This document shows positions 49,201 to 61,200 of a DNA stretch of 64,000 nt, piece by piece. Made by a program: the position numbers and the translations under genes. The stretch comes from Nematopogon swammerdamellus (taxonomy: Eukaryota; Arthropoda; Insecta; Lepidoptera; Adelidae). Location: the NCBI GenBank assembly GCA_946902875.1, contig OX336358.1:16299694-16363693 (forward strand). Reading direction: 5' to 3'. Each line of letters begins with the position of its first letter. The stretch's first letter is position 1. The notes beneath the pieces were generated by a model. That model did no database searches. It saw only the letters and a list, made by a program, of their open reading frames with translations, and was not told the DNA's origin.

Positions 49201-52200
49201 GTGCGGTGTAGGTGAGGGTGGAGGGTGAGTGGTGGTGTACGGGCGAGGCTACCTTGTGGCAGAGCACGTCTATGTCGAGCTCGTTGGCGACGTCCCGGAT
49301 GAGCTCCATGAAGAGTTCCGCCTCGTCCAGCTGCCGCTGCTGCGCGGGGGGCGTCGCGCCGCGTGCGCGCCGAGTGCGGTGTAGGTGAGGGTGGAGGGTG
49401 AGTGGTGGTGTACGGGCGAGTCTACCTTGTGGCAGAGCACGTCTATGTCGAGCTCGTTGGCGACGTCCCGGATGAGCTCCATGAAGAGTTCCGCCTCGTC
49501 CAGCTGCCGCTGCTGCGCGGGGGGCGTCGCGCCGCGTGCGCGCCGAGTGCGGTGTAGGTGAGGGTGGAGGGTGAGTGGTGGTGTACGGGCGAGGCTACCT
49601 TGTGGCAGAGCACGTCTATGTCGAGCTCGTTGGCGACGTCCCGGATGAGCTCCATGAAGAGTTCCGCCTCGTCCAGCTGCCGCTGCTGCGCGGGGGGCGT
49701 CGCGCCGCGTGCGCGCCGAGTGCGGTGTAGGTGAGGGTGGAGGGTGAGCGGTGGTGTACGGGCGAGGCTACCTTTTGGCAGAGCACGTCTATGTCGAGCT
49801 CGTTGGCGACGTCCCGGATGAGCTCCATGAAGAGTTCCGCCTCGTCCAGCTGCCGCTGCTGCGCGGGGGGCGTCGCGCCGCGTGCGCGCCGAGTGCGGTG
49901 TAGGTGAGGGTGGAGGGTGAGTGGTGGTGTACGGGCGAGGCTACCTTGTGGCAGAGCACGTCTATGTCGAGCTCGTTGGCGACGTCCCGGATGAGCTCCA
50001 TGAAGAGTTCCGCCTCGTCCAGCTGCCGCTGTTGCGCGGGGGGCGTCGCGCCGCGTGCGCGCCGAGTGCGGTGTAGGTGAGGGTGGAGGGTGAGCGGTGG
50101 TGTACGGGTGAGGCTACCTTGTGGCAGAGCACGTCTATGTCGAGCTCGTTGGCGACGTCCCGGATGAGCTCCATGAAGAGTTCCGCCTCGTCCAGCTGCC
50201 GCTGCTGCGCGGGGGGCGTCGCGCCGCGTGCGCGCCGAGTGCGGTGTAGGTGAGGGTGGAGGGTGAGTGGTGGTGTACGGGCGAGGCTACCTTGTGGCAG
50301 AGCACGTCTATGTCGAGCTCGTTGGCGACGTCCCGGATGAGCTCCATGAAGAGTTCCGCCTCGTCCAGCTGCCGCTGCTGCGCGGGGGGCGTCGCGCCGC
50401 GTGCGCGCCGAGTATGGTGTAGGTGAGGGTGGAGGGTGAGCAGTGGTGTACGGGCGAGGCTACCTTGTGGCAGAGCACGTCTATGTCGAGCTCGTTGGCG
50501 ACGTCCCGGATGAGCTCCATGAAGAGTTCCGCCTCGTCCAGCTGCCGCTGCTGCGCGGGGGGCGTCGCGCCGCGTGCGCGCCGAGTGCGGTGTAGGTGAG
50601 GGTGGAGGGTGAGTGGTGGTGTACGGGCGAGGCTACCTTGTGGCAGAGCACGTCTATGTCGAGCTCGTTGGCGACGTCCCGGATGAGCTCCATGAAGAGT
50701 TCCGCCTCGTCCAGCTGCCGCTGCTGCGCGGGGGGCGTCGCGCCGCGTGCGCGCCGAGTGCGGTGTAGGTGAGGGTGGAGGGTGAGCGGTGGTGTACGGG
50801 CGAGGCTACCTTGTGGCAGAGCACGTCTATGTCGAGCTCGTTGGCGACGTCCCGGATGAGCTCCACGAAGAGTTCCGCCTCGTCCAGCTGCCGCTGCTGC
50901 GCGGGGGGCGTCGCGCCGCGTGCGCGCCGAGTGCGGTGTAGGTGAGGGTGGAGGGTGAGTGGTGGTGTACGGACGAGGCTACCTTGTGGCAGAGCACGTC
51001 TATGTCGAGCTCGTTGGCGACGTCCCGGATGAGCTCCATGAAGAGTTCCGCCTCGTCCAGCTGCCGCTGCTGCGCGGGGGGCGTCGCGCCGCGTGCGCGC
51101 CGAGTGCGGTGTAGGTGAGGGTGGAGGGTGAGTGGTGGTGTACGGACGAGGCTACCTTGTGGCAGAGCACGTCTATGTCGAGCTCGTTGGCGACGTCCCG
51201 GATGAGCTCCATGAAGAGTTCCGCCTCGTCCAGCTGCCGCTGCTGCGCGGGGGGCGTCGCGCCGCGTGCGCGCCGAGTGCGGTGTAGGTGAGGGTGGAGG
51301 GTGAGTGGTGGTGTACGGGCGAGGCTACCTTGTGGCAGAGCACGTCTATGTCGAGCTCGTTGGCGACGTCCCGGATGAGCTCCATGAAGAGTTCCGCCTC
51401 GTCCAGCTGCCGCAGCTGCGCGCCGCCCGCCGCCGCCGCGCTTGCCGCCCCCGCCGCCGCCGCCGTCGCCGACGCCGCACCGACGCTTGCGCCGCTCGGA
51501 GATCGCGACCGCTGTTTGTATCGAGCAAGCAGATAGTCAATAACAAGCATGCTATGTTAAACACGTACAATTTCCCGGCAGAAGATAAGACGAGGGATAA
51601 TCTACCCGACTCAGCCAATTTAAAAAGGGCCTAAGTCAAAGACGTTTTGACATGGAATCATATGACATCTCTTAAGGTAATATCTCACCAGGACGCCAAC
51701 TGAGCAACCAGTTGCGCAACTGGTTGCTCTACCTGGTGTCTGCGGGACACCAGAGTTGCGCAACCAAGCGAACAACCAGCGTCCGACAGACAACAGACAT
51801 TATATGTGCGGCGTAAAAGAATGCTGAATAAAAAGAAAAAATAGTGGGTTCGCGGACGCGGACGTCCTGTCGGTAGCGCAACTGGTGGCCGAGTGAGACA
51901 TGCGTGAGTCACGCGCCATAAAATGCTATACATTTAACTGGTTGCGCAACCAACGCGCAAACAGCCGGGTTGCGCCGCCAGACAGATCGTCGCCTGTGTT
52001 CCAGTCCCGGCTGGTTGCGCGACCAAATGATGCGGCAACCAAGCGGACACCAGGTCAGGTACCCTTCATAGGACTACATACATTAGTTCTGGTTGCGCAA
52101 CCGTGGCGTCCTAGTGAGATATTGCACACTGCGCGGTCGTCACTGAAATTTGAATTTGAAAAATGTAACCCAAAAATAGTAACCCAGTAGAAGCGTTATA

Positions 52201-55200
52201 TCTCCGAATGTAATACCTAGGAGTATGTTTGAAACACCATACTATAGATGAATAAATTTGTGAGATTGTACATATGCTAAATTATGATACGAGGGAAGAT
52301 CTAAATGTTCGTGGCCTAACATAGAAAGAGCCATGACATTTTTTTAAATCTACTTTCATTTGTTAGTACGATTCTTCAGTAATAAATGTGCGAAGTTTGG
52401 TTCCGATACTGCAAGCCATATTTTTTTCGTGATTATTTGTTCAACGCTATCTGACAAGATTTTCAATAATGGAGAAAATTGAACACCGAGCAGTGATGAA
52501 GTACCTCCATAAAAACGGCATGTCACCAAAACATATCCATCAAGATATGGTACTGTCTGCATCTGGGGGAGTCTGCTCCATCCTATTCCAGTGTCAAAAA
52601 GTGGGTAGCTGAGTTTAAACGGGGTCGGGAGAGCATTCAAGATGATCCATGAGGAGCGGAAGGCTTTCGACGTCTACCACGAAGGAAAACATCAATAAAA
52701 TATGTGATCTGATACTGATACTCCCGCGATTGTCTGGAACTTTTTGAGGCAGATCCCGAGGATTTTTGACCCGTTTCGTTACCATGGATGAAAGCTGGGT
52801 TCATCACCATACTCCTGAATCGAAACAACAATAGAAGCAGTGGAAAAGATCTGGTTCACGCACTCCGAAGAAGACTAAGGTCGTTTTCTCGACCAACAAA
52901 GTCATGGCTTCAGTTTTCTAGGATGCGAAGTGGATCATTTTCGTGGATTATTTACCAAAAGGCGAAACTACTAGTATAAATGCAAAATATTATTGCAACC
53001 TTTTGCGAAGACCTCGGGAAGAAATAAAAGAAAAAAGCGAGGGGTTGCTGCGGAAGAAAGTGTTGTTCCATCAAGACAACGCCCGGGTTCACACTTCGGC
53101 TGAATCAATGTCTGAAAGCCATAATTGTGGCTATCAATTATTGCCCCACGCTCCTTATTCGCCGGATTTAGCACCCTCGGATTAACAACTTTTTCCAAAT
53201 AAAAAAAAAACACTTAGGTGGCTCGAAATTGTCGACCAAAGAAGAGGTGATAGCCGCAGTAAATGAGTATTTTGGCGAGCTTCCGGAATCTTTTTTTTTT
53301 CGAAGGTATAAACAAGTCGCAGGTCAGGTGGAAAAAGTGCATTGATGGAAACTAAGTCGAAAAATAAAAATTGATTTGGACCCACTTTTCTTTCAATTTC
53401 ATGGTCGGGCTTAAAGTTTTGGATCCACCTTCGTATCATATGTGAATATATTGCAGTTCCATTAATATACATACATACGTGTAGAATTGATAACCTCCTT
53501 TTCTGAAGTCGGTTAAAAATAAATCTTTACGAAGCGATTTGTTTGTGCTTTGTGATTGTCAAGTCAAGATATATTGGAGATAATGAACATGTTCAATATG
53601 CATAGAGTAACTAAATATTAATTATTATTAATTACAAAATATTATTGCTACATTGTTTAATTTGGCCTTCAATGAATGATATGAAAATTACAAATTAAAA
53701 AAACTCCGACCCTTAAAAGGTCATAAATAATTTCCGTTTACTTAGTTAGAGGAGTCTGAAGACCGCTCAGTAAATAAAATATTAAAACTCAGAGCTGTGC
53801 GGGTATTTACTTAGCGGTCCCCCGACTCCTTTAAAGTAAGTAAACGGAAATTATTTTAGACTTTTGAAAGGTCGGAAATTTTTTAAATTTGTAATTTAAC
53901 TTTTATTTCAAGCTCTTTTAAAAAAACCCCCGTGCGAAGCCGGCTCTTAGTGATAAGTAGGAGAGTTAGTGGTTTTATTGAACAATAAACAATATTCGTA
54001 TTGTTTATCGTGTGTGCATTGTTGTGACATGAGCAGGCGGAGCGGAAGTGAAAGTATGTATGTATGTAGGTTCGCTTGTAGAGTCGTGGCGTGGTGGGTA
54101 GAGTTGGGGTGGGTGTGCGGGTGTGGCGCCTCTCCGCACAACCCATATATATGCTGTGGCACAACTTCTCGGACGTCCACCATACTGACTGAAGCGACCT
54201 CCCTCCCTCCCTCGCTAGTCCTCCCGCGCCCGCCCCCCTCCCAGTCGGAGCCCTCGCTGTACACCGACCGACCGAGCGACCGAGCGAGCGACAACAAACC
54301 TCTTGCTCCATTGCAGGGCGCCGCGGCGCGCAGAGTGGAGGTAGCTGAACGTGGCTGAACTGGCTGAACCCAGTTTACATTGGTAAAGTGCCTACCCGGC
54401 CTCGATAGCTCTGTGGTGCGACCTATACTATACTATAGTATAGTCTAGCTAGCTAGTACTATAAGGGTGGGGCGGGAGGGAGTCCCAACAATGATGCTGC
54501 AAAAACGTGTTTATTAAACTCGAAAACAGAAAGTGGTGCATGTGGGCACGAGGGGTGAGCAGGGGGCCGCCCGCCCAACCCAGAACCGAACCGAGGGGTG
54601 TGGCTGGTAGAGTCAGAGAGGTCAAAGGTGATGATGATACAGAGCTCCGTGAGTCTGCCGTACCGGATCCTCCTCTTTACATATTGCTGGCACATAGTAA
54701 GGGGCAAGCTAGGGAAGGGAGCTACAGCTGTACACCGGTGCGGTGCGGTGCGATGGCTCCGAACGGTGAAGCAGAACGTGTATTCGTGTCGTGCGCTTAC
54801 TAACATCACTCAAGATGTTGCACCGAGCTACGCTCTGCCCTGCAGGAGGCGTCGCGCGTAGCGTCCGTGTGTAGTAGGGAAGAGGGCGGCGCGGAGGAGG
54901 GAGGCGTAGCAGCAGCGTGCGTGTCTGGCGGGCGGTGCGGGTGCGGGCGCCGAGTCTAGCGACACTAATCTAATCTGATTATCAATAGACGTGGCCGCCG
55001 CGCCGCGCCGACACAATACCACTCCTCAGAGCTCTACTCTGAGTACCACTCACAAGTCACAGTCACACCACACAGAGGGCCCATTCCGAATCATCGCGAA
55101 TGCAGTGCACAGACCGTGAGGTTTGCAGCACAGACTGCGCGGCGGCGCGGCGGCGGCGGAATGAACACTAGTGCCGCCGCGCCGTCGTCGTTCCGAATTG

Positions 55201-58200
55201 ACTTCACTGCTCATATCCGTATACTTAATTTTTTTTTTTATGTAATCGGGTATGTGTGGCTGAGTCGGAGGGGCCAAAGCACATGCTCCGACCAGCCGAT
55301 ATCACCTCCGAGAAGGTAGTTGCCATACCGGAGACTTCCCTGGATTGCTGGCTATAGGTACTGGACTAGAGGAGAACACAACTCTTAATAATTAATAATT
55401 AAATAATAATTTGGAATGCGCTGGTCTGGTTGTCCGCCAGCGCGTGAGATTGACAAGCGAGAGTGAATAGGCCGAATTCAACATTCCACTGTACTCCTCT
55501 AAGTGCACCACACTGTGTACGCTCGCGAGTGACGTCACGCACCGCTCACGAAGGTGAAATTATATTATATTATATTCAATTCGGAACGCAGCCAGAGAGA
55601 CAGAGATCGCTTCAGTCCAACCAACCAACCCAGCACAGACGGAGCTCTTCTCGATGCTCCAGCTAGCCTTTATTTAGATATCTATGCGAACGACTATTCT
55701 TCTCAGATTTACTGTATGTAGGTACCTACATATCAAGTTATTCAATATATTAGGTATTCATTTTTCGGAGCGAAAGTTGCGCTGTCGTATTGTGATTGGA
55801 CGTTTCCTTCGGAATTCGGTTCGCAATGTAGGCAATAGGGATAGTAGAGAGGATGCCGCGGGAACCTCCTGCGCCTACTCTCGCTGCCCGCACGTGGCCG
55901 GTGTTATCTTCGGAACTCGGTTCGCAATGTAGGCAATAGGGATAGTAGAGAGGACGCCGCGGAAACCTCCTGCGCCTACTCTCGCTGCCCGCACGTGGCC
56001 GGTGTTATCTTCGGAACTCGGTTCGCAATGTAGGCAATAGGGATAGTAGAGAGGACACCGCGGGAACCTCCTGCGCCTACTCTCGCTGCCCGCACGTGGC
56101 CGGTGTTATCTTCGGAATTCGGCTCGCAATGTAGGCAATAGGGATAGTAGAGAGGACGCCGCGGGAACCTCCTGCGCCTACTCTCGCTGCCCGCACGTGG
56201 CCGGTGTTATCTTCGGAACTCGGTTCGCAATGTAGGCAATAGGGATAGTAGAGAGGACGCCGCGGGAACCTCCTGCGCCTACTCTCGCTGCCCGCACGTG
56301 GCCGGTGTTATCTTCGGAACTCGGTTCGCAATGTAGGCAATAGGGATAGTAGAGAGGACGCCGCGGGAACCTCCTGCGCCTACTCTCGCTGCCCGCACGT
56401 GGCCGGTGTTATCTTCGGAATTCGGTTCGCAATGTAGGCAATAGGGATAGTAGAGAGGACTAATAGAGGACTATAGGAGTTTGTTTGAAATACTATACTA
56501 TAGACGTTGACTATAAAATAATAATTTTGTGAGTAATTTACGACGTACGTGTATTAATTTAATTTAATTCTGCAGGCAGAGTCCGGAAGATCAGCTGTGT
56601 GACTTCCAGGGAACAATTTACAACTACTTCTCCGAATTGTACCCTGTTCGCTATCACCACAACCCAATGGAAAGAGAAAACACTTTCAAAGCAAAGCTTA
56701 GGAGAAGGAAGAGAGAGTTGATAAAGCAGCTAAGGAAGGCTAAAGCCTCAGGAGACAGAAATCTATGCCACCAATTAGCCAGAGCGATGAGATCTATCCT
56801 AAAACTCATCCAGAAAGTATCTGAGCAAATTACGGTTGCTGGCAATGAATTTCGAAAGGCTCAGAATATAGCAGCTTTCGAGAAGAACCCCTTTTACTTC
56901 GCCAAAAAAGCTTTTAAGGAACAGCAGGGTACAATTAGGTTAAGTACGGACGAGATGTTCAACTACTTTAAATCCACATATACCACCCCGGAGGCAGATA
57001 TAACTTACAGGGATCCACCAGCTCCAAAACCCAAAGAGCCTGCTCTAGCATTTGATGCTGATTCACCGACGATGGAAGAGCTGGAATACCACATAAAAAG
57101 CAGCGGCGACTCCTCTCAGTTGGCGAGGTTGGCGCCGCCAAACCAAATAAAATGAATGACACCATTAATACAGAAATATCAGGCTAAAATAAATGTGAAA
57201 AAATTTCGGAGTTATATTATTTATGTCATATAATCCACGATTAATAAGATAAAACGTCAATCCCGTACCCGTTACATAATTTGAAATTTCGCGCGCGTCA
57301 AACGCGGGCGACGACGAATGACGACACATAAAGGCATTCATTGGCCGGTTGGCTACATTTTGAAGCGCCATCGTATTCCATACAAGGCGGAAGCGACCGA
57401 TGTCCCCCCCGTCCCGCGCGGACCCGCTGCTCAGCCTTTCGAGTTGGCGCAGCGGGGAGTGCATTTAGTGACGCGGTAGCGAGTAGAGCGAGCTAGCGAG
57501 CGAGCTAGGTGTGTGTGTTGCGTGTGCGGGTGTGTGCGCGCTGCGTCCAAACGACGAGTATTCTTGTGCTGTGCGAAGTGCGATGCGATGCGACTAGCGA
57601 GCTAGGCTAGGTGTGTTGTGTGCGCGTGTGTGTGCGCATTGGCTCGCGAGTTGATAGCTGCATATATTCCGTTATGTAGGTATGGACTTTGTATGGATGA
57701 ATCCTGTGCAGTGTTGTTAAATTTAAAGTGATTTATTGGTAATTATAATGGCAAACTCCTACCGAGCTATCTACGGAGCACTCAAGGACAAGAGAGACTC
57801 AGTAATTTGGCACTCTTACATATCTGTGGAAAAGGAGTTGCTAACAAAATTGAGGAAGAAAGAAGATTTTCACGATCGAGTCATCGAAAATTTCTTGTCT
57901 GTGGAACGAAGAGTGGACTTCATGTACAAATAAAATGTAACAATTCAAGCTTGTATGCCTGTCTCGTCGTCGTCGTGCCAGAGGAGACGTCGCTGTTGTC
58001 GGCTGCAACTCGACAGCTTTGACACAACCAGTAGGTACCTACATCTAGGTATCTACAGACAAATAAATCGTAAGTGAGCAAAATAAATCATTTAAACTAA
58101 ATATTATAAACTATCTATATCGTAATCGTCTTTCAGTTTTTGAACTCATTGTGGTAGAAATAAATTAACGCGTAGGTACCTAAGTTATGAAATTATGAAA

Positions 58201-61200
58201 AAAAAAAAATCCTTAGCCAGAGCCAACCCAATATTCAGGACCAGGAGTCGCCGCTGATAAAAAGGAAACCAAATAGTTCCGCCCCGGGACCCGATGGCAT
58301 ACCATACATCATATACAAAAAATGTCCATCAGTGCGGAAACACATGTTGAACATCTACAAAAGAATTTGGACGAACAGAGAAGTGCCAGACTGTCTTGGT
58401 AAAGCCGTGTTTGTTCTTCTACCAAAAAAGAAAAAAGTTACTGATCCCAAGGATATTAGACCTATAGCCCTTACGAACACAATTTCGAAAATATTCTTCT
58501 CCATTATACAGGCCAGACTACTCAAACACATGTGTACCAACGACTACTTACCGAAGAAGTACCAGAAAGGTTTTCTCCCAAGAGTTGCAGGGTGTCTCGA
58601 ACATAATTCTTTGCTGACTGAATGTCTTAGAGATGCAAGGAAGAATGAGAGACAATTAACTGCCACGTGGTTAGACTTTGAAAACGCCTTCGGTTCGGTG
58701 CGCCATGAGTTACTATTAAAGGCGCTAGAGTGGTATAATGTGCCACCTCTGATCTGTAATATAATAGCCTCCTACTACAAAAAACTTTCCTTTGTAATAC
58801 AAGTAAAAGGCGAAACGGAGAAGATACCGGAAATTCGTTACGGCATAGGACTTTTCCAGGGTTGCTGCCTCTCTCCTGTTACATTTAACATTGTTATCAA
58901 CATTCTAATTGATACGCTTGTCGTAAAAGAAAACAAATGGGGATACAGGTTCAAATATGGAGACACATATATGGCGGCCATCCTGGCATTTGCGGATGAT
59001 ATTACGCTGTTAACCCGCAATCCAAAACAAAATCAGGCGCTTCTTAAGGTGGTAGATGACTATTGTGAATGGACCAAAGGGATGAAGATAAAACCAGCGA
59101 AGTGCTACTGTTTGAGCTTAACCAGGAAAGGTTCAAAGTTTACCTCGAGCAATCCAGGTCTGACAGTAGCCGGAAAACCAATCGCAACTGTGGCTGATGA
59201 AGCTCCTTTTAAATTCTTGGGCAAAAGGATCACCAGCAGAGGAAAGGAGCATCCTACTGATGATATTGTCCAACTTTTCGAAGAGAGCCTCCGCCAAACT
59301 GACAATCTTCCCCTCCTGGGTACACAAAAGGCATGGATTTACGATAACTACCTGACATCAAAACTTTCATGGCCATTTCTCGTCTACGACTTCACAAAGC
59401 AAAACCTGACTAAATTAGACTCGTATGTGACCAGATTCCTGAAATCATGGTTTGGACTGGCTCACCCGGCTGACTCGTCAACGCTATACAGATCTCACAA
59501 TAACTTTGGACTGAACATTAAGAAACCGTCGATATTTTATCAAAAGGCGAGAATAGCCAAACGATGTATACTCAAAGACTCCAATGATAGCGCTATTCAA
59601 GCCTTACTGGAATCTGAACTCGAGTCTGGAACTGGAATCGAGACTCGACTTCTACAAATCATTCCAAGTTGGTACACGCACCAATAGATCTGGATTGGGC
59701 ATAGAAACAGCAAAGTCTGATAAAGAAATACTGAAAGGTTTTGCTCAGGAGGACATGGAACAAGGCTTCACGCCTTAAACCTAGAAATGCAGAATGATTG
59801 GCTAACAGTGGGTGACTTCTGCATCCCTCCTGCATTGAAGTGGAAATCCATAATATACAACTGGTCCCCTGAGCTGCTTAAGTTCTACTTAAATGCATTC
59901 CAGCTTACTCTCCCCGACCCGAGTAACCTAGTTAGATGGGGGAAATCTACAAATAGACTATGCCCGTCATGTAAGGAGTTCGTAGGCACGGCCAAACATT
60001 TGTTATGCGGATGCAAAATACTACTTGAGCGAGGCCAGTATTCCTACCGTCATGATAAAGTCCTCCAAATCATCAGAGAGGCCATCAACCTGTCAATTGC
60101 ACGGACCAGGAAAGGGCAAACCAGTAGCGGCTTCCAGAAGGTCAACTTTGTGAAACCTGGAGCCAATAAGCTGCCCAAAGATAGGACTAAACCTTCTTCA
60201 ATTTTGGGAGCAGCAAAGGATTGGGAATTGTTGATGGACACACATGAGAAGCATTACCAAATGCCTTCGGAAATCTGTACCACAGCATTAAGACCGGATA
60301 TACTCATATTCTCAAAAGCGACAAAGCATGTAGTACTTGTTGAACTTACAGTTCCATGGGAAAGTAACATACCGAAGGACCACAACATCAAGCTTAACAA
60401 GTACTGCAACTTAGTAGACCGGATTGTGAGAAACGGATTCAAGACTGATCTCTTCGCTGTGGAAGTCGGAGCAAGAGGACTACCAGCGAAGTCGCTCTAC
60501 AGTCTCTTCAAGAATCTAGGGCTCCCAAGATCGACGCTAAGCTCATATATGGAGAGAGCTTCGAAAACGTCACTGGAAGCATCCTACAGAATATGGATAG
60601 GTAGAGAGAGGGAGGTCGAGAGCGGGACTGGTGGTTTCCCCGCGTCCTAGTCAACGCAGACTAGCTGACGAGGGCTTGAAGCGAGCCGAAACGTGAAGCA
60701 TGCGCGGGAAATTTAGAGTGGCCACTCGCTAGTCCCGGCCTCGATTAATACCCTCCTCTACTGCCGATGGGCCCGGATATGTTCGGTGAAGCCATCGCAA
60801 GCTTAGATCCACACCTTCCTTCTATATTAAAATGTGATGGATGAATGAGTAATCATCTTTTCAAGTTTCGAAATTAGACTACCTAATCTATGAGAAATAA
60901 TCTCGGAAATAATAACGAAACGTGTTCCGGGAGAATTGCTACATATCGGAAAATATACAAGCTACTCGTACGAGTAGGTATGTTTGAAATACTATAGATA
61001 GATAGAGTATAGAAGAAGGTTCCTACGTGTGGTGCGGTGTGTACTCACCTTGAGCGGAGAGGAGGCGAGCCACATGGTGAAGAGGTCGGAGGTGACGGAG
61101 GTGCTGCGCGCGTGCGGGTCGGCGGCGGCGCGCGGGCGCGGCGAGGCGGCGGGCGAGGCGGCGGGCGCGGTCAGCTCGTGCACGCGCGCCAGCTGCTCCG

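Larger units (their letters stand above)
56570..60822 (+). mobile_element. REL-type non-LTR retrotransposon copy 2, interrupted by a hAT element
   Basis: 5' part 56570-57100 (..[20 protein letters not shown].., [20 protein letters not shown].., [20 protein letters not shown]) and 3' part 58265-60822. Deleting the hAT insert and one TSD restores [19 protein letters not shown] in frame. The RT runs to the stop at 59685-59687. The knuckle plus endonuclease frame is 59787-60650 ([33 protein letters not shown]). Nearly identical to copy 1 at 8271/20953. The element is plus-strand, antisense in intron 1. Confidence 0.9.

Noticed and set aside
48710..51420. CRISPR-like regular array
   Set aside because: The repeats are contiguous 173-bp units with no unique spacers, in a eukaryotic gene, and contain exon sequence.
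53182..53472. Minus-strand ORF over the mariner
   Set aside because: Shadow of the inactive transposase on the plus strand; no homology on the minus strand.
57140..58275. A 10-bp duplication AAACCAAATA as the insertion footprint in LINE copy 2
   Set aside because: The pair ATAAAAAG with the CAGCGGCGACTCCT inverted ends fits better and restores the LINE reading frame; the AAACCAAATA match is coincidental.
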